From Rhizobium ecuadorense (lineage in GTDB: Bacteria; Pseudomonadota; Alphaproteobacteria; Rhizobiales; Rhizobiaceae): 59,902 bases of DNA. Each line of letters starts with the position of its first letter. Position 1 is the stretch's first letter. The notes under the pieces were generated by a model. It was not told where the DNA came from, searched no databases, and saw only the letters and a program-made list of their open reading frames with translations. This document shows, one piece after another, positions 16,935 to 26,424 of this stretch. A program made the position numbers and the translations under genes. The stretch is taken from contig NZ_LFIO01001517.1 in the NCBI RefSeq assembly GCF_001187535.1, forward strand, positions 1 through 59,902, given 5' to 3'.

Positions 16935-17398
16935 GCCTGTTCCTTACGAACGATCATTGCGCCGATATCGGCTTCGGCGACAAGCGCGCCGTCAACCTTG
17001 GCGTCGCAATGGAATTTCCAGATATTGCCGCGCTGCTTGTGCTTGCTGACATGGAATTCGACGCGATCGCCGGGAACGACAGGCTTGCGGAAGCGTGCGT
17101 TCTCGATGGTCATGAAGTAGACGAGGTTGCCGGGCTGGCCTTCCTTCTTGGCACAAATCGCACCCGCGGTCTGCGCCATGCCCTCAATCAGGAGAACGCC
17201 CGGCATGATCGGAGCATCCGGAAAATGGCCGGTGAAATGCGGTTCGTTCACCGTGACATTCTTGATCCCGATCGCGCTGTTGTCACCGTCGATCTCGATG
17301 ATCTTGTCGACCATGAGGAAGGGGTAACGATGCGGCAGCAGCTTCATGATCTCGATGATGTCAGCCGAAGAAAGCGTTGTCGTGGCTTCCTCAGTCAT
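16931..17398 (-). CDS. fabZ: 3-hydroxyacyl-[acyl carrier protein] dehydratase FabZ
   Basis: A 155-residue hot-dog-fold dehydratase of fatty-acid elongation. Typical motifs are LLPHRYPFLMVDKI (about 21-34), the active-site HFTGHFPDAPIMPG with His58, and LIEGMAQ with Glu72. It competes with LpxA and LpxD for 3-hydroxyacyl-ACP, which explains its place between them. It overlaps lpxD by eight bases and lpxA by four, so the three are probably translated as a coupled unit. Confidence 0.98.
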   Translation of the reverse strand: MTEEATTTLSSADIIEIMKLLPHRYPFLMVDKIIEIDGDNSAIGIKNVTVNEPHFTGHFPDAPIMPGVLLIEGMAQTAGAICAKKEGQPGNLVYFMTIENARFRKPVVPGDRVEFHVSKHKQRGNIWKFHCDAKVDGALVAEADIGAMIVRKEQA

Positions 17399-18458
17399 TT
17401 TCCTTGCCTCCAGGGTTCCGGCCGCGCAACTTGGACTTCGACACTTGTTGTGCGGCCTCTCTCAGATAGTCTTTTAGCGGACGAGCAGGTACACCGCCAT
17501 ATTGTCCGCCGGCGGCAAGATCGGTCATGATACCGCTTTTAGCAGCGATCTGCACGCCGTCACCGATCGTCACATGTCCCTTGATGCCGACCTGGCCGCC
17601 GATCTGCACGCCGTTGCCGATCTTCGTGCTGCCGGCGATGCCGACCTGCGCGACAATGGCGCAATGGCGGCCCATCTGGACGTTGTGGCCGATCTGCACC
17701 TGGTTGTCGATCTTGGTGCCCTCGCCGATCACCGTATCGTCCATGGCGCCGCGGTCGATCGTGGTATTGGCGCCAATCTCGACGTTGTCCTGGATGATCA
17801 CCCGGCCGATCTGAACGATCTTGATCATGCCGCGCGGACCGGGCGCATAGCCGAAACCATCCTGACCGACGCGGACGCCGTTGTGGATGATGACGCCGTT
17901 GCCGATCAGCGCGCAGAGAATGCTGGCACCGGCTGCGATCGAACAATCGCGGCCGATCTTGACATTCGGACCGATGACACTGTGGGCGCCAATGCGCGTG
18001 CCTTCGCCGATTTCGGCATGCGCGCCGATAACCGCCAGCGGCTCGACGATCACGCCCTTTTCAAGCTTGGCGGTCGGATCTATCACCGCGCTCGGCGCGA
18101 TCTCGCCTTCACCCGGCGAAATGACGACGGGACGCAATGCGGCAGGATAAAACAGGCCGCCCGCCATCGCGAAGGCCGCATGCGGATTGGACGACAGGAT
18201 GACCGGGATATGCGAGGGTACGAGATCGACGAGCGCCTTGTCGCAGATCACCGCCGAGGCTTCGCATGTCGCCAGTTCATCGCGGCTGCGGCGCGACAGG
18301 ATATAACAGACATCACCCGCCCGAGCCCTGTGAATCGGGGCAACTGACCTGACGATAACATCTGAGTGGTCGGAATTGGCAAGTTCCGCCCCAAGAAACT
18401 CTGCCAGCTCAGCAAGCTTCAGACCTTCATGGGGCAGAAAAAAGACGTTTTGCTCCAT
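17391..18458 (-). CDS. lpxD: UDP-3-O-acylglucosamine N-acyltransferase
   Basis: A 355-residue hexapeptide acyltransferase that N-acylates UDP-3-O-acylglucosamine, the third step of lipid A. An N-terminal uridine-binding domain (about 1-110) precedes hexapeptide repeats (about 115-320) with the conserved GQDGFGYA and QIGHNVQMGRHCAIVAQVGIAG (the latter spans about residues 250-271; only its ends are needed for recognition). The ATG at 18458 (MEQNVFF) is preferred over a TTG two codons upstream. The gene lies 50 bases after bamA. Confidence 0.97.
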   Translation of the reverse strand: MEQNVFFLPHEGLKLAELAEFLGAELANSDHSDVIVRSVAPIHRARAGDVCYILSRRSRDELATCEASAVICDKALVDLVPSHIPVILSSNPHAAFAMAGGLFYPAALRPVVISPGEGEIAPSAVIDPTAKLEKGVIVEPLAVIGAHAEIGEGTRIGAHSVIGPNVKIGRDCSIAAGASILCALIGNGVIIHNGVRVGQDGFGYAPGPRGMIKIVQIGRVIIQDNVEIGANTTIDRGAMDDTVIGEGTKIDNQVQIGHNVQMGRHCAIVAQVGIAGSTKIGNGVQIGGQVGIKGHVTIGDGVQIAAKSGIMTDLAAGGQYGGVPARPLKDYLREAAQQVSKSKLRGRNPGGKEND

Positions 18459-18508
18459 CGGCAATGCTCCAGAACGGAATTGAGTCTTACAGTTCCGGAC
18501 TGCCGATA

Positions 18509-20848
18509 TCAGAATTGGTTGTTGATGCCAAACTTGAAGTTCTGCGTCTTGTCGAAGTCTTCCTTGAGAACCGGGATCGCGTAATCCAGGCGCAATGAAC
18601 CGAAGGGAGACTGCCAGACGACACCCACACCGACGGAAGCGCGCAGCGAGGCGTCTTCGCCCTCAATGCCGTCGCCCCTCAGGTCAACGTCGTTACCGAA
18701 CAGCGTGCCTGCATCGGCAAAAACCGCGCCGCGCAGGTTGAAGTCACGCGGGAAGCCCGGCATCGGGAAGGTTGCTTCGGCCGATGCCGTGAAATAGGTC
18801 GTGCCACCCAGCGGATCGTCGTTGGTGCCGGCAACGCGCGGGCCGATGCCCTTGTTTTCAAAGCCGCGAATGTCGCCGTTGGTCAGCGTAAACTGGTCGA
18901 AGACGTTCAGATGCTCACCGAAACCGACGACATAACCAGCCGAGGCCGAAACCGAGCCGATGATATCGGCATCGTCAGCGAGCAGACGGTAGTAACGGGC
19001 CTTGCCGTAGATCTTGTAGAACTGCGAGTCGCCGCCGAGACCGGCGATTTCCTGCGTCGCCGTCGCGTAGATGCCTTCGCGCGGCAGGACGGTGTCATCG
19101 AGCGTGTTGTAGGTCAGCGTCTGCGAGATGGAAGACCGCGTCCACGGGCTGTCCTCTACGAGATGCTGATACGGCGCCGACAGATCGGAAAGATCGTTAT
19201 TGTCAGCGTCATACTTCATCTGCTTGTAGTTATAGCGGAAGGTCGTCGCCAGATCCTCGGTGATCGGCGCGGTGACGCGCAGGACGACGCTGGTTTCCTC
19301 GTAATCGTAATTGTCGTTGCTCGACGTCTCGCTGTGGTTGACGTCGAAGCCCGCCGCCAGGCGGTAACCAAGGAAGTAGGGCTCGGTGAAGCTGACGCCG
19401 TAGGCGCGCGAGCCTTCCTGACCGCCGCCGGCCGAGATGCGGATATACTGACCGCGGCCGAGGAAGTTCTTTTCCTCGATGGAGGCTTCAAGCAGCAGGC
19501 CGTCGCCGCCGGCGGCGTAACCTGCGCCGACACCGAACGAACCTGTCGACTGATCCTGCACGTCGACGACCACCACGACACGATCCGGCGAACTGCCCGG
19601 CTGGGTGGAGATGTTGACGGACGAGAAGTAACCGAGCGCTTCGAGGCGGCGCTTGGCCTTGGTGATCATCTGCTGGTTGAAAGCGTCGCCTTCGCTCATA
19701 TCGAATTCGCGGCGAATGACGTAATCGCGTGTGCGGCTGTTGCCACGGATCTCGATGCGCTCGACATAGGCGCGCTCGCCCTGGTCGACCAGATATTCGA
19801 CGCCGATCGTATTGTTGTTGAGGTCGCGGTTGCCGCGCGGCGTAACGCGCGCAAAGGGATAACCGGCAGACGCGACCTGATCGGAGATAGCCTCGATCGA
19901 CTTCTGCACTTCCTTGGCGTTGTAGACATGACCTTCGTGAGTGCGCACCAGCGGCTGCAACTGCTCGGAACCGACGCCCTCGACGGTCGACTGTACGGTC
20001 ACCGGGCCGAAGTCGTAACGCTGACCTTCCTCGATATTGAAGGTAAGCGTGTATTTGTTGGTCGCGTCGTCGAAGGTCGCATCGGAAGAGACGATGCGCA
20101 TGTCGGCGTAGCCGCGATTGTAATAAAACTGGCGCAGCGCTTCCTCGTCGGCATGGAGCTTGTCGTCGTTATAGACGTCCTTGCGGGTCAGGAACGACAG
20201 GAAGTTCGAACGCTTGGTCGCGATGACGGCAGCCAGGCGGCCGGCGCTGTAGGCATTGTTGCCGACGAAATTGATCGAGTCGATTTTGGTGCGGTCGCCT
20301 TCGTTGATCACAAAAGCGAGGTTGACGCGGCCTTCGCCGAGCGGCACGACCTGCGTCGTCACTTCGACTTCGCTGCGGCCGGTCGCGGCATAGGCTTCCT
20401 TGATCGCCTGAATGTCGGCCTGGATCTGGGTGTCGCTATAGGGGCCTGCGGCATGCGTCTGGACGATGGTGGCGAGCTTGTCGTCCTTGATCTTGCGATT
20501 GCCGTTGAAGACGACCTGATTGACGAGCTGGGCTTCCTGGACATTGACGACAAGCGTGCTTCCGGAGACCGAAATCTTGACGTCGGAGAAGTAACCTGTC
20601 CCGTAGAGCTGCTTGACCGAGTCATCGATATCGGTGTTCGAAAAACTCTTTCCGGGAGCGATGGTGAGGTTCGACCGGACAGCTTCCGCGCCGACGCGGC
20701 TGGCGCCGCGCACATCGATGCGCTGGATGACCGCGGCCTCGGCGGCCGTAGCAGAAACGAACGTCAAAGCACCTGCGCCCGAAGCAACAACACTAGCAGA
20801 CAGCGCAACCGCCGATACTGCGTTCAAAAACTTTGAACCAGCCTTCAT
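18509..20848 (-). CDS. bamA: Outer-membrane protein assembly factor BamA
   Basis: A 779-residue Omp85 protein that inserts beta-barrel proteins in the outer membrane. A signal peptide covers about residues 1-38 (hydrophobic run near AVSAVALSASVVASG, ending ATAAEAA). Five POTRA-type units follow (about 39-430; the first starts IQRIDVRGASRVGAEAVRS). The C-terminal barrel (about 440-779) contains GSFGVGAGYAAGGDGLLLEAS and GVGVVWQSPFGSLRLDYA in split form, and ends in Phe, as outer-membrane barrels do. It lies between rseP and lpxD, the usual order in proteobacteria. Confidence 0.98.
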   Translation of the reverse strand: MKAGSKFLNAVSAVALSASVVASGAGALTFVSATAAEAAVIQRIDVRGASRVGAEAVRSNLTIAPGKSFSNTDIDDSVKQLYGTGYFSDVKISVSGSTLVVNVQEAQLVNQVVFNGNRKIKDDKLATIVQTHAAGPYSDTQIQADIQAIKEAYAATGRSEVEVTTQVVPLGEGRVNLAFVINEGDRTKIDSINFVGNNAYSAGRLAAVIATKRSNFLSFLTRKDVYNDDKLHADEEALRQFYYNRGYADMRIVSSDATFDDATNKYTLTFNIEEGQRYDFGPVTVQSTVEGVGSEQLQPLVRTHEGHVYNAKEVQKSIEAISDQVASAGYPFARVTPRGNRDLNNNTIGVEYLVDQGERAYVERIEIRGNSRTRDYVIRREFDMSEGDAFNQQMITKAKRRLEALGYFSSVNISTQPGSSPDRVVVVVDVQDQSTGSFGVGAGYAAGGDGLLLEASIEEKNFLGRGQYIRISAGGGQEGSRAYGVSFTEPYFLGYRLAAGFDVNHSETSSNDNYDYEETSVVLRVTAPITEDLATTFRYNYKQMKYDADNNDLSDLSAPYQHLVEDSPWTRSSISQTLTYNTLDDTVLPREGIYATATQEIAGLGGDSQFYKIYGKARYYRLLADDADIIGSVSASAGYVVGFGEHLNVFDQFTLTNGDIRGFENKGIGPRVAGTNDDPLGGTTYFTASAEATFPMPGFPRDFNLRGAVFADAGTLFGNDVDLRGDGIEGEDASLRASVGVGVVWQSPFGSLRLDYAIPVLKEDFDKTQNFKFGINNQF

Positions 20849-21051
20849 TTCACCTATTACCTTTTTTTCCCTCGTCCCCGGCTCCGGGAGAACCCGATTC
20901 CGGTCACGTGTGTCGTTTTACCCGCTTTTGACATACAAGCAAGGGAGGGCGTTAATTTCTGTTTACTTCATTTCGAAGCGTGACCCATTCGCCACTACAG
21001 CCTTGAAACATCGTAAATAAATAGTAATTCCCCTGCCTTGCGCGTTTACCC

Positions 21052-22170
21052 TTAGCTCAGGCTAATGTCGTTCCAGGTCGTGAAAACCATCAATGTAAGT
21101 ATCATGGCCAAGCCGATGCGAAATGCGATTTCCTGAGCCTTGGCGCCCAGCGGTTTCCCTCTCAGCGCTTCCACCGCATAGAACATCAGGTGGCCGCCAT
21201 CAAGTACCGGAACCGGCATCAGGTTAAGCAATCCTATCGAAACCGAAAGCATGGCGGCAAGCTGCAACACTGCCCCTACACCAAGCTTCGCCATCTGGCC
21301 CGAAGCCTGTGCCACGCGGATAGGCCCACCCAGTTGATCGGCCCGCATCGTTCCGGCGAAGATATTGCCGATATATTTGAAGGTGCCGGTGACGATATCC
21401 CGGGTTTCGATCACACTTTCCCGCAGCGCCTGGAGCGGCGTATAGGTCTGCAGGCGGAAATTGCCGACTTCCTTGCTGGTGACGATGCCGATCTGGCCGA
21501 CCTCGATCTTGTTGCCGAACTGGTCGGTCATGTCGACGCGTTGCGGAACCATCGGCAAGTCGAGCTTCTGGCCGGCCCGCTCGATGGTGACGACGATCTG
21601 CTGGCTCGGGCGCATGCCGACATAACGGCGCACGTCGTCGAAGGTCTCGACCTTGCCGCCGTCGATGGCGACCAGGAGATCGCCGGGAAGGACGCCGGCA
21701 GCCGCCGCCACACCATCCGGCTTGACCTCGGAAACGACGGGATCGGCAACCGAACGGCCATAGACCGAGAACAGGATGGTGAAGATAGCGATCGCCAGCA
21801 GGAAATTGGCGATCGGGCCGGCCGCGACTGTCGCGGCGCGTTTCCACAGCTTTGCGCCGGCAAAGGAACGCGCCCTGTCTTCTTCGGACATGGCGGCGAG
21901 CTTGTCGCTGTCGGGCTTGCTGGAGGCGTCTTCGTCGCCAAAGAAGCGGACGTAGCCGCCAAGCGGGATCACCGAGATTTTCCAGCGCGTTCCATGGCGG
22001 TCGGTGAAGCCGAATATCTCCGGACCGAAACCGACCGAGAAGGCAAGGATGCGGATGCCGCTCCAGCGCCCGACGAGGTAGTGGCCCATCTCATGCACGA
22101 AGACGAGCAGCGAGAGCACGAGGATGAAGGTGACGATATTCCCCATCAGGAATGCGTATATATCGGCCAT
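21052..22170 (-). CDS. rseP: Site-2 intramembrane zinc protease RseP
   Basis: A 372-residue inner-membrane metalloprotease. The zinc site HEMGH lies in the first membrane segment (about residues 26-30) and the second zinc motif LMPVPVLDGGHLMFY lies near the C-terminus. One PDZ domain (about 130-200, GVLPGDLLVAIDGG) is visible, where E. coli RseP has two. Family role: regulated cleavage of membrane-bound substrates such as anti-sigma factors and signal-peptide remnants. The ATG at 22170 is preferred to a GTG one codon earlier. It lies between cdsA and bamA in the envelope block. Confidence 0.95.
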   Translation of the reverse strand: MADIYAFLMGNIVTFILVLSLLVFVHEMGHYLVGRWSGIRILAFSVGFGPEIFGFTDRHGTRWKISVIPLGGYVRFFGDEDASSKPDSDKLAAMSEEDRARSFAGAKLWKRAATVAAGPIANFLLAIAIFTILFSVYGRSVADPVVSEVKPDGVAAAAGVLPGDLLVAIDGGKVETFDDVRRYVGMRPSQQIVVTIERAGQKLDLPMVPQRVDMTDQFGNKIEVGQIGIVTSKEVGNFRLQTYTPLQALRESVIETRDIVTGTFKYIGNIFAGTMRADQLGGPIRVAQASGQMAKLGVGAVLQLAAMLSVSIGLLNLMPVPVLDGGHLMFYAVEALRGKPLGAKAQEIAFRIGLAMILTLMVFTTWNDISLS

Positions 22171-22207
22171 CACTTCTATCAGTTCCTTCCGTCAGGCTGC
22201 CGCGTCA

Positions 22208-23038
22208 TCAAAGGCCGAACAAAGCCGCGCCGAGCGACGTCATCGCAGTCCCCTTTATCAGGGAAAAAGTTCCAGCAAGCAAGAACGCCGAAAAACAGGC
22301 GAAAATCAGTCCGTCGACACGGTCCATGACACCGCCATGACCTGGAATGAGACGGCTTGAATCCTTGACGCCGAATTTCCGCTTGATGAACGATTCAAAC
22401 AGATCTCCCGACTGGCTGCAAACCGACAGAACGAGTGCTGCAACGGCGGCAATGAGTTCAGCGCCCGGAAGGAGAAAGTGGACGAGAACGACGCCGGCTG
22501 CGACCGCCGAAACGGCGCCGCCGATTGCGCCCGACCACGTCTTTCCCGGCGAGATCGAAGGGGCAAGCTTCGGCCCGCCAAGCGCCCTGCCGACGAAGTA
22601 AGCAAGGATGTCGGTTGCCCAGACGACGGCAAAGACGAAGAGCATGGCGTAAAGGCCGGGCTGGTCATCGCTTCTGATGGCGGCGAGCGCCAGGCCGGTG
22701 GCACCGGCATAAAACAGACCCACCGGCAACCAGCGGCTGGTGCCGTGCAGGATGATCAGCGCTATGCCGACGGCGGTGACGCCGGCCAGCATGCCGGCGG
22801 CGAATTCGAAATTGCCGACAAGCACGAGGAAGGCAACCGCCGCCTGGCCGATCCAGCCGACCGCATTGGCGACCCAATCACGCGCGATGCCTGTTATTGT
22901 CGACCATTCGTAATAGATCAGCAGGCCGATCACGGCCGCCAGGACGCGGAAGACAAACCCGCCATACCAGGTGGCGGCAAGAACGATCGCCGCAAGAATC
23001 AGTCCTGAAACGATGCGGAGCTTCAATTCCTGCTGCAT
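22208..23038 (-). CDS. cdsA: Phosphatidate cytidylyltransferase
   Basis: A 276-residue multi-pass membrane enzyme making CDP-diacylglycerol from phosphatidate and CTP, the branch point of phospholipid synthesis. About seven or eight hydrophobic segments are seen. The family signature is in the C-terminal third, SQSGDLFESFIKRKFGVKDS followed by LIPGHGGVMDRVDG, which holds metal-binding acidic residues. Its ATG overlaps the uppS stop by one base (TGATG), suggesting coupled translation. Confidence 0.97.
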   Translation of the reverse strand: MQQELKLRIVSGLILAAIVLAATWYGGFVFRVLAAVIGLLIYYEWSTITGIARDWVANAVGWIGQAAVAFLVLVGNFEFAAGMLAGVTAVGIALIILHGTSRWLPVGLFYAGATGLALAAIRSDDQPGLYAMLFVFAVVWATDILAYFVGRALGGPKLAPSISPGKTWSGAIGGAVSAVAAGVVLVHFLLPGAELIAAVAALVLSVCSQSGDLFESFIKRKFGVKDSSRLIPGHGGVMDRVDGLIFACFSAFLLAGTFSLIKGTAMTSLGAALFGL

Positions 23039-23781
23039 CAGGTGCCGACCGCGGCTGCCTGCGACGACAGGCCGCCGAAGCGACGGTCGCGGGAGGCGAA
23101 CTTCTTGAGCGCCGAGCGGAAGATCTCAGGGCTGAAATCCGGCCAATATTCCGGAACGAAGATGAATTCCGAATAGGCGGCCTGCCAGAGAAGAAAATTG
23201 GAAAGCCGCTCCTCGCCGCTGGTGCGGATGATGAGATCCGGATCGGGAATCCCGGCCGTATCGAGACGGGCATTGATCAGCGAGGGCGTGATATCCTGCG
23301 CCCGCAGACGGCCGGCCTCGACGTCCCTCGCCAGGCTGACCACAGCCCGGGAGATCTCGTCGCGCGAGCCGTAGTTGAAGGCGATGACCAGCGTCAGCGC
23401 CGTGTTGTCCTTGGTGGTTTCCTCCGCCTCAAGCAGCAGGCCGAGAATGTCGCTGCGCAGGCTATGGCGATCACCGATCACCTTGATCCGCACGTTCTGG
23501 CGATGAAGCTCGGCGAGGTCACGCCGGATGAACGCCTTGAGCAGACCGAGCAGATCGGAGACCTCGGCCTCCGGCCGGCGCCAGTTCTCCGAGGAGAAGG
23601 CAAAGAGGGTCAGATATTTTATGCCGGCCGCGCCGGCGGCGCGCACTGTCTCGCGGACCGCCTCGACCCCCTTGCGATGGCCCATCGTGCGCGGCAGGCC
23701 GCGCTGCTTGGCCCAACGGCCATTGCCGTCCATGATAATGGCAACATGCTCTGGCACAGTCACAAATACAGATTCCGACAT
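23038..23781 (-). CDS. uppS: Di-trans,poly-cis-undecaprenyl diphosphate synthase
   Basis: A 247-residue cis-prenyltransferase that extends farnesyl diphosphate to the C55 carrier lipid for peptidoglycan, O-antigen and exopolysaccharide. The catalytic segment HVAIIMDGNGRWAKQRGLPR (Asp18) opens the protein; YSEFIFVPEYWPDFS and TSGEERLSNFLLWQ are further family blocks. The ATG at 23781 gives the normal length; the longer open frame reaches into frr without conserved sequence. It lies 37 bases after frr. Confidence 0.97.
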   Translation of the reverse strand: MSESVFVTVPEHVAIIMDGNGRWAKQRGLPRTMGHRKGVEAVRETVRAAGAAGIKYLTLFAFSSENWRRPEAEVSDLLGLLKAFIRRDLAELHRQNVRIKVIGDRHSLRSDILGLLLEAEETTKDNTALTLVIAFNYGSRDEISRAVVSLARDVEAGRLRAQDITPSLINARLDTAGIPDPDLIIRTSGEERLSNFLLWQAAYSEFIFVPEYWPDFSPEIFRSALKKFASRDRRFGGLSSQAAAVGT

Positions 23782-23818
23782 TTCCCGTCCGGTCTTTCCA
23801 GGCAAAGGCACAGATCCA

Positions 23819-24379
23819 CTAGACCTGCATGATTTCCTTTTCCTTCTCGCCAAGCAAGCGGTCGATTTCGGAAATCGTCTCGTCCGTCATCTTCTGTACG
23901 CGTTCCGACTGCGCCCTGCCCTCGTCCTGGCCGATTACGCTATCCTTTTCGGCCTTCTTGAGGCCGTCCATGCCGTCGCGGCGAACATGGCGAATCGCGA
24001 CCTTGCTCTTTTCGGCATAATCATGAGCCACCTTGACGAGCGACTTGCGGCGCTCCTCGTTCAATTCCGGCAGCGGAATACGCAGGCTCTGGCCGTCGAC
24101 GATCGGGTTGAGGCCGAGATTGGATTCGCGGATACCGCGCTCGACGGCGCTGACCATCGACTTATCCCAGACGGAAACCGACAGCATGCGCGCCTCGGGC
24201 ACGGTGATGTTGGCGACCTGGTTCAGCGGCATGCGCGAACCGTAAGCCTCGATCGTGACCGGATCGAGGATGTTGGCCGAAGCACGGCCGGTGCGCAGCG
24301 ATGCGATGTCGCTCTTGAATGCGGAAACCGCGCCGTCCATGCGGCGCTTCAGTTCCTTGATGTCGATACCTTCACTCAT
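23819..24379 (-). CDS. frr: Ribosome recycling factor
   Basis: A 186-residue ribosome recycling factor, which with EF-G splits post-termination ribosomes. Full family length; the characteristic segments are FKSDIASLRTGRASANILD, VWDKSMVSAVERGIRESNLG and LPELNEERRKSLVKVA, and the fold is a three-helix bundle plus a small beta domain. It lies between pyrH and uppS, the classic order rpsB-tsf-pyrH-frr-uppS. Confidence 0.98.
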   Translation of the reverse strand: MSEGIDIKELKRRMDGAVSAFKSDIASLRTGRASANILDPVTIEAYGSRMPLNQVANITVPEARMLSVSVWDKSMVSAVERGIRESNLGLNPIVDGQSLRIPLPELNEERRKSLVKVAHDYAEKSKVAIRHVRRDGMDGLKKAEKDSVIGQDEGRAQSERVQKMTDETISEIDRLLGEKEKEIMQV

Positions 24380-24441
24380 GTCGGTGCTCCCGTATAAAGC
24401 GCGTCACGATGGCTGCGCCAGATAAAGCGCCGCAGCCTATA

Positions 24442-25164
24442 TCAGTTGTCGGAGACGATGGTCTTAAGGCCACCGCCCGTCAGGATTTCAGTAAAACCGC
24501 CTTTCTCGTGAATCGAGAAGACGATGATCGGAATGGAATTCTCCCTGGCGAGCGCCACGGCGGCAACGTCCATCACCGCAAGCCCCCTGTCCAGCACTTC
24601 CTGATGCGTCAGGCGGTCGAGGCGGGTCGCATCGGGGTATTTCTTCGGGTCGGCGGTGTAGATGCCGTCCACCTGCGTGCCCTTGAATATCGCTTCGGCG
24701 CCCATTTCGGCGGCGCGGAGTGCCGCGGCCGAATCGGTGGTGAAGAAAGGGTTGCCGGTGCCGCCGGCAAAGATCACCACACGCCCCATCGACAAGTGAT
24801 AGAGGGTCGCGCGCTGCGAAAAGCTCTCGCAGATCTCAGGCATGGAGATGGCCGAAAGCACCACCGTATCGATGTTCAGCTTGCGCAGCGAGGTCGCCAG
24901 CGCCAGCGCATTGATGATGGTGCCGAGCATCCCCATGTGGTCACCGGTAACCCGGTCGCCGCCCTTGGACGCCACCGCGACACCGCGGAAGATATTGCCG
25001 CCACCCACGACGACGCCGACTTCCACGCCCATATGCCTTGCCGCGGCGATATCGGATGCAATGCGGTCCGCCACCGCAACATCGATCCCGAAACCCTGGC
25101 TACCCATGAGCGCTTCGCCGGAAGCCTTGAGTAGAACGCGTTTATAGACAGGCTCTAAAGACAT
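24442..25164 (-). CDS. pyrH: Uridylate kinase
   Basis: A 240-residue UMP kinase of the amino-acid-kinase fold, hexameric in the family, converting UMP to UDP for nucleotide and sugar-nucleotide pools. Marks: YKRVLLKASGEALMG near the N-terminus, VGVVVGGGNIFRG, GDHMGMLGTIINALAL and IFAGGTGNPFFTTDSAAALR. It follows tsf after a 96-base gap that contains a long inverted repeat, and precedes frr by 62 bases. Confidence 0.98.
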   Translation of the reverse strand: MSLEPVYKRVLLKASGEALMGSQGFGIDVAVADRIASDIAAARHMGVEVGVVVGGGNIFRGVAVASKGGDRVTGDHMGMLGTIINALALATSLRKLNIDTVVLSAISMPEICESFSQRATLYHLSMGRVVIFAGGTGNPFFTTDSAAALRAAEMGAEAIFKGTQVDGIYTADPKKYPDATRLDRLTHQEVLDRGLAVMDVAAVALARENSIPIIVFSIHEKGGFTEILTGGGLKTIVSDN

Positions 25165-25198
25165 CTTGGCTCCTCGTAAATTGCCGTGAATGCCCGAT

Positions 25199-25238
25199 AC
25201 ACGAAGGGCACCGCGTTGTCACGCGATGCCCTTCGTGT
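25199..25238. terminator. Long inverted repeat between tsf and pyrH
   Basis: Arms of 12 bases (25199-25210 and 25227-25238) pair perfectly, with a further CGCG/CGCG pair inside. On the minus strand, the direction of tsf and pyrH, no T run follows, so this is more likely a partial terminator or an mRNA-processing stem that sets different levels of tsf and pyrH. Confidence 0.5.
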
Positions 25239-25260
25239 TTTCAGAATTATGGCTGGAAGA

Positions 25261-26187
25261 TCAACCCTTGACGGCAGCCGCGACTTCGGCTGCGAAATCG
25301 GTCTCTTCCTTCTCGACGCCTTCGCCGAGCAGAAGGCGAGCCATGCCGGCGACTTCGATCGGGGCGCCGACGGCCTTTTCAGCTTCCTTGACGGCGGCTG
25401 CGACGGTCAGATCCGGATTGATGACGAAAGCCTGCGAGAGAAGAGCGACTTCCTCGAAGAACTTGCGCATGCGGCCGTCGACCATCTTCTCGATGATGTT
25501 GTCAGGCTTGCCGGAAGCGCGCGACTGCTCGATGAAGACGTTGCGCTCGCGCTCGGCGACGGCGGCATCGACTTCCTCAGGGCGGATCGCCAGCGGTGCA
25601 GTCGCGGCGATATGCATGGCGACCTGGCGGCCGATCGCGTTCAGGGCTTCCTTATCGCCCGTCGACTTCAGCGCGACGAGAACGCCGAGCTTGCCGAGGC
25701 CGTCGGAAACAGCATTGTGGATATAGGTGGCGACGACGCCGTCCTCGACGGAGAGCGCGACCGAGCGGCGCAGGTTCATGTTCTCGCCGATCGTTGCGAT
25801 CGCGTCCTTGATCGTGTCGGAAACGGACTTGCCGGATGCCGGGTAGGTCGCAGCCGCAACGGCGTCGACGGTGCCGTTTGTGGAGACGGCGACCTTGGCG
25901 ATGCCGCGGACGAGATCCTGGAAGGCATCGTTACGGGCGACGAAGTCGGTTTCGGAATTGACTTCGACGACAACGGCCTTGGTGCCCTGGCTCGAAACGC
26001 CGATGAGGCCTTCGGCGGCAGTGCGGCCCGACTTCTTGTCAGCCTTGGCGATGCCCTTGGCGCGCAGCCAGTCGATCGCTGCTTCCATGTCGCCGCCGGT
26101 CTCAGCAAGAGCCTTCTTGCAGTCCATCATGCCTGCGCCGGTCTTTTCGCGCAGTTCCTTCACCATTGCAGCCGTAATCTCGCTCAT
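25261..26187 (-). CDS. tsf: Elongation factor Ts
   Basis: A 308-residue guanine-nucleotide exchange factor for EF-Tu. The N-terminal UBA-like domain is MVKELREKTGAGMMDCKKAL; the conserved core VEVNSETDFVARN, with the TDFV motif that contacts EF-Tu, is near residue 80. Two subdomains and a C-terminal helix follow. It lies downstream of rpsB in the standard order, separated by 237 bases with hairpin-forming sequence. Confidence 0.98.
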   Translation of the reverse strand: MSEITAAMVKELREKTGAGMMDCKKALAETGGDMEAAIDWLRAKGIAKADKKSGRTAAEGLIGVSSQGTKAVVVEVNSETDFVARNDAFQDLVRGIAKVAVSTNGTVDAVAAATYPASGKSVSDTIKDAIATIGENMNLRRSVALSVEDGVVATYIHNAVSDGLGKLGVLVALKSTGDKEALNAIGRQVAMHIAATAPLAIRPEEVDAAVAERERNVFIEQSRASGKPDNIIEKMVDGRMRKFFEEVALLSQAFVINPDLTVAAAVKEAEKAVGAPIEVAGMARLLLGEGVEKEETDFAAEVAAAVKG

Positions 26188-26343
26188 TAGCTTCCTCTTG
26201 TCGGTTCATACGGTGGGCCGCAAAGCGCGGCGCGGCACCGGATTGAGGCACGAAATGTACCTGTATGTATGACAGCGTGATGAAGACGCGCCATAACGAA
26301 ACTTATCTGGCAAAGAGCCTGGTGCCCTCGCCCTGAAACAGGC

Positions 26344-26416
26344 AAGGCCGCCGAACTTCGATGAGTCGCGAGCGGCCTTTCCAGTCATGCAAGCTTTGGC
26401 GGAGGTTCGCTCCGCC
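26344..26416 (-). terminator. Two hairpins between rpsB and tsf
   Basis: A tight hairpin (GGCGGAG 26398-26404, 5-base loop, CTCCGCC 26410-26416) lies 8 bases after the rpsB stop, and a looser one (AAGGCCGC 26344-26351 with GCGGCCTT 26372-26379) follows. Neither has a convincing T run on the minus strand. They may give partial termination or stabilise the rpsB message. Confidence 0.4.
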
Positions 26417-26424
26417 TGCTTTCA

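Noticed and set aside
18911..20836. Very long open frame (641 codons) antisense to bamA
   Set aside because: It mirrors the codon pattern of bamA on the other strand; similar shadows lie opposite clpA, eno and recJ. No family is recognisable.
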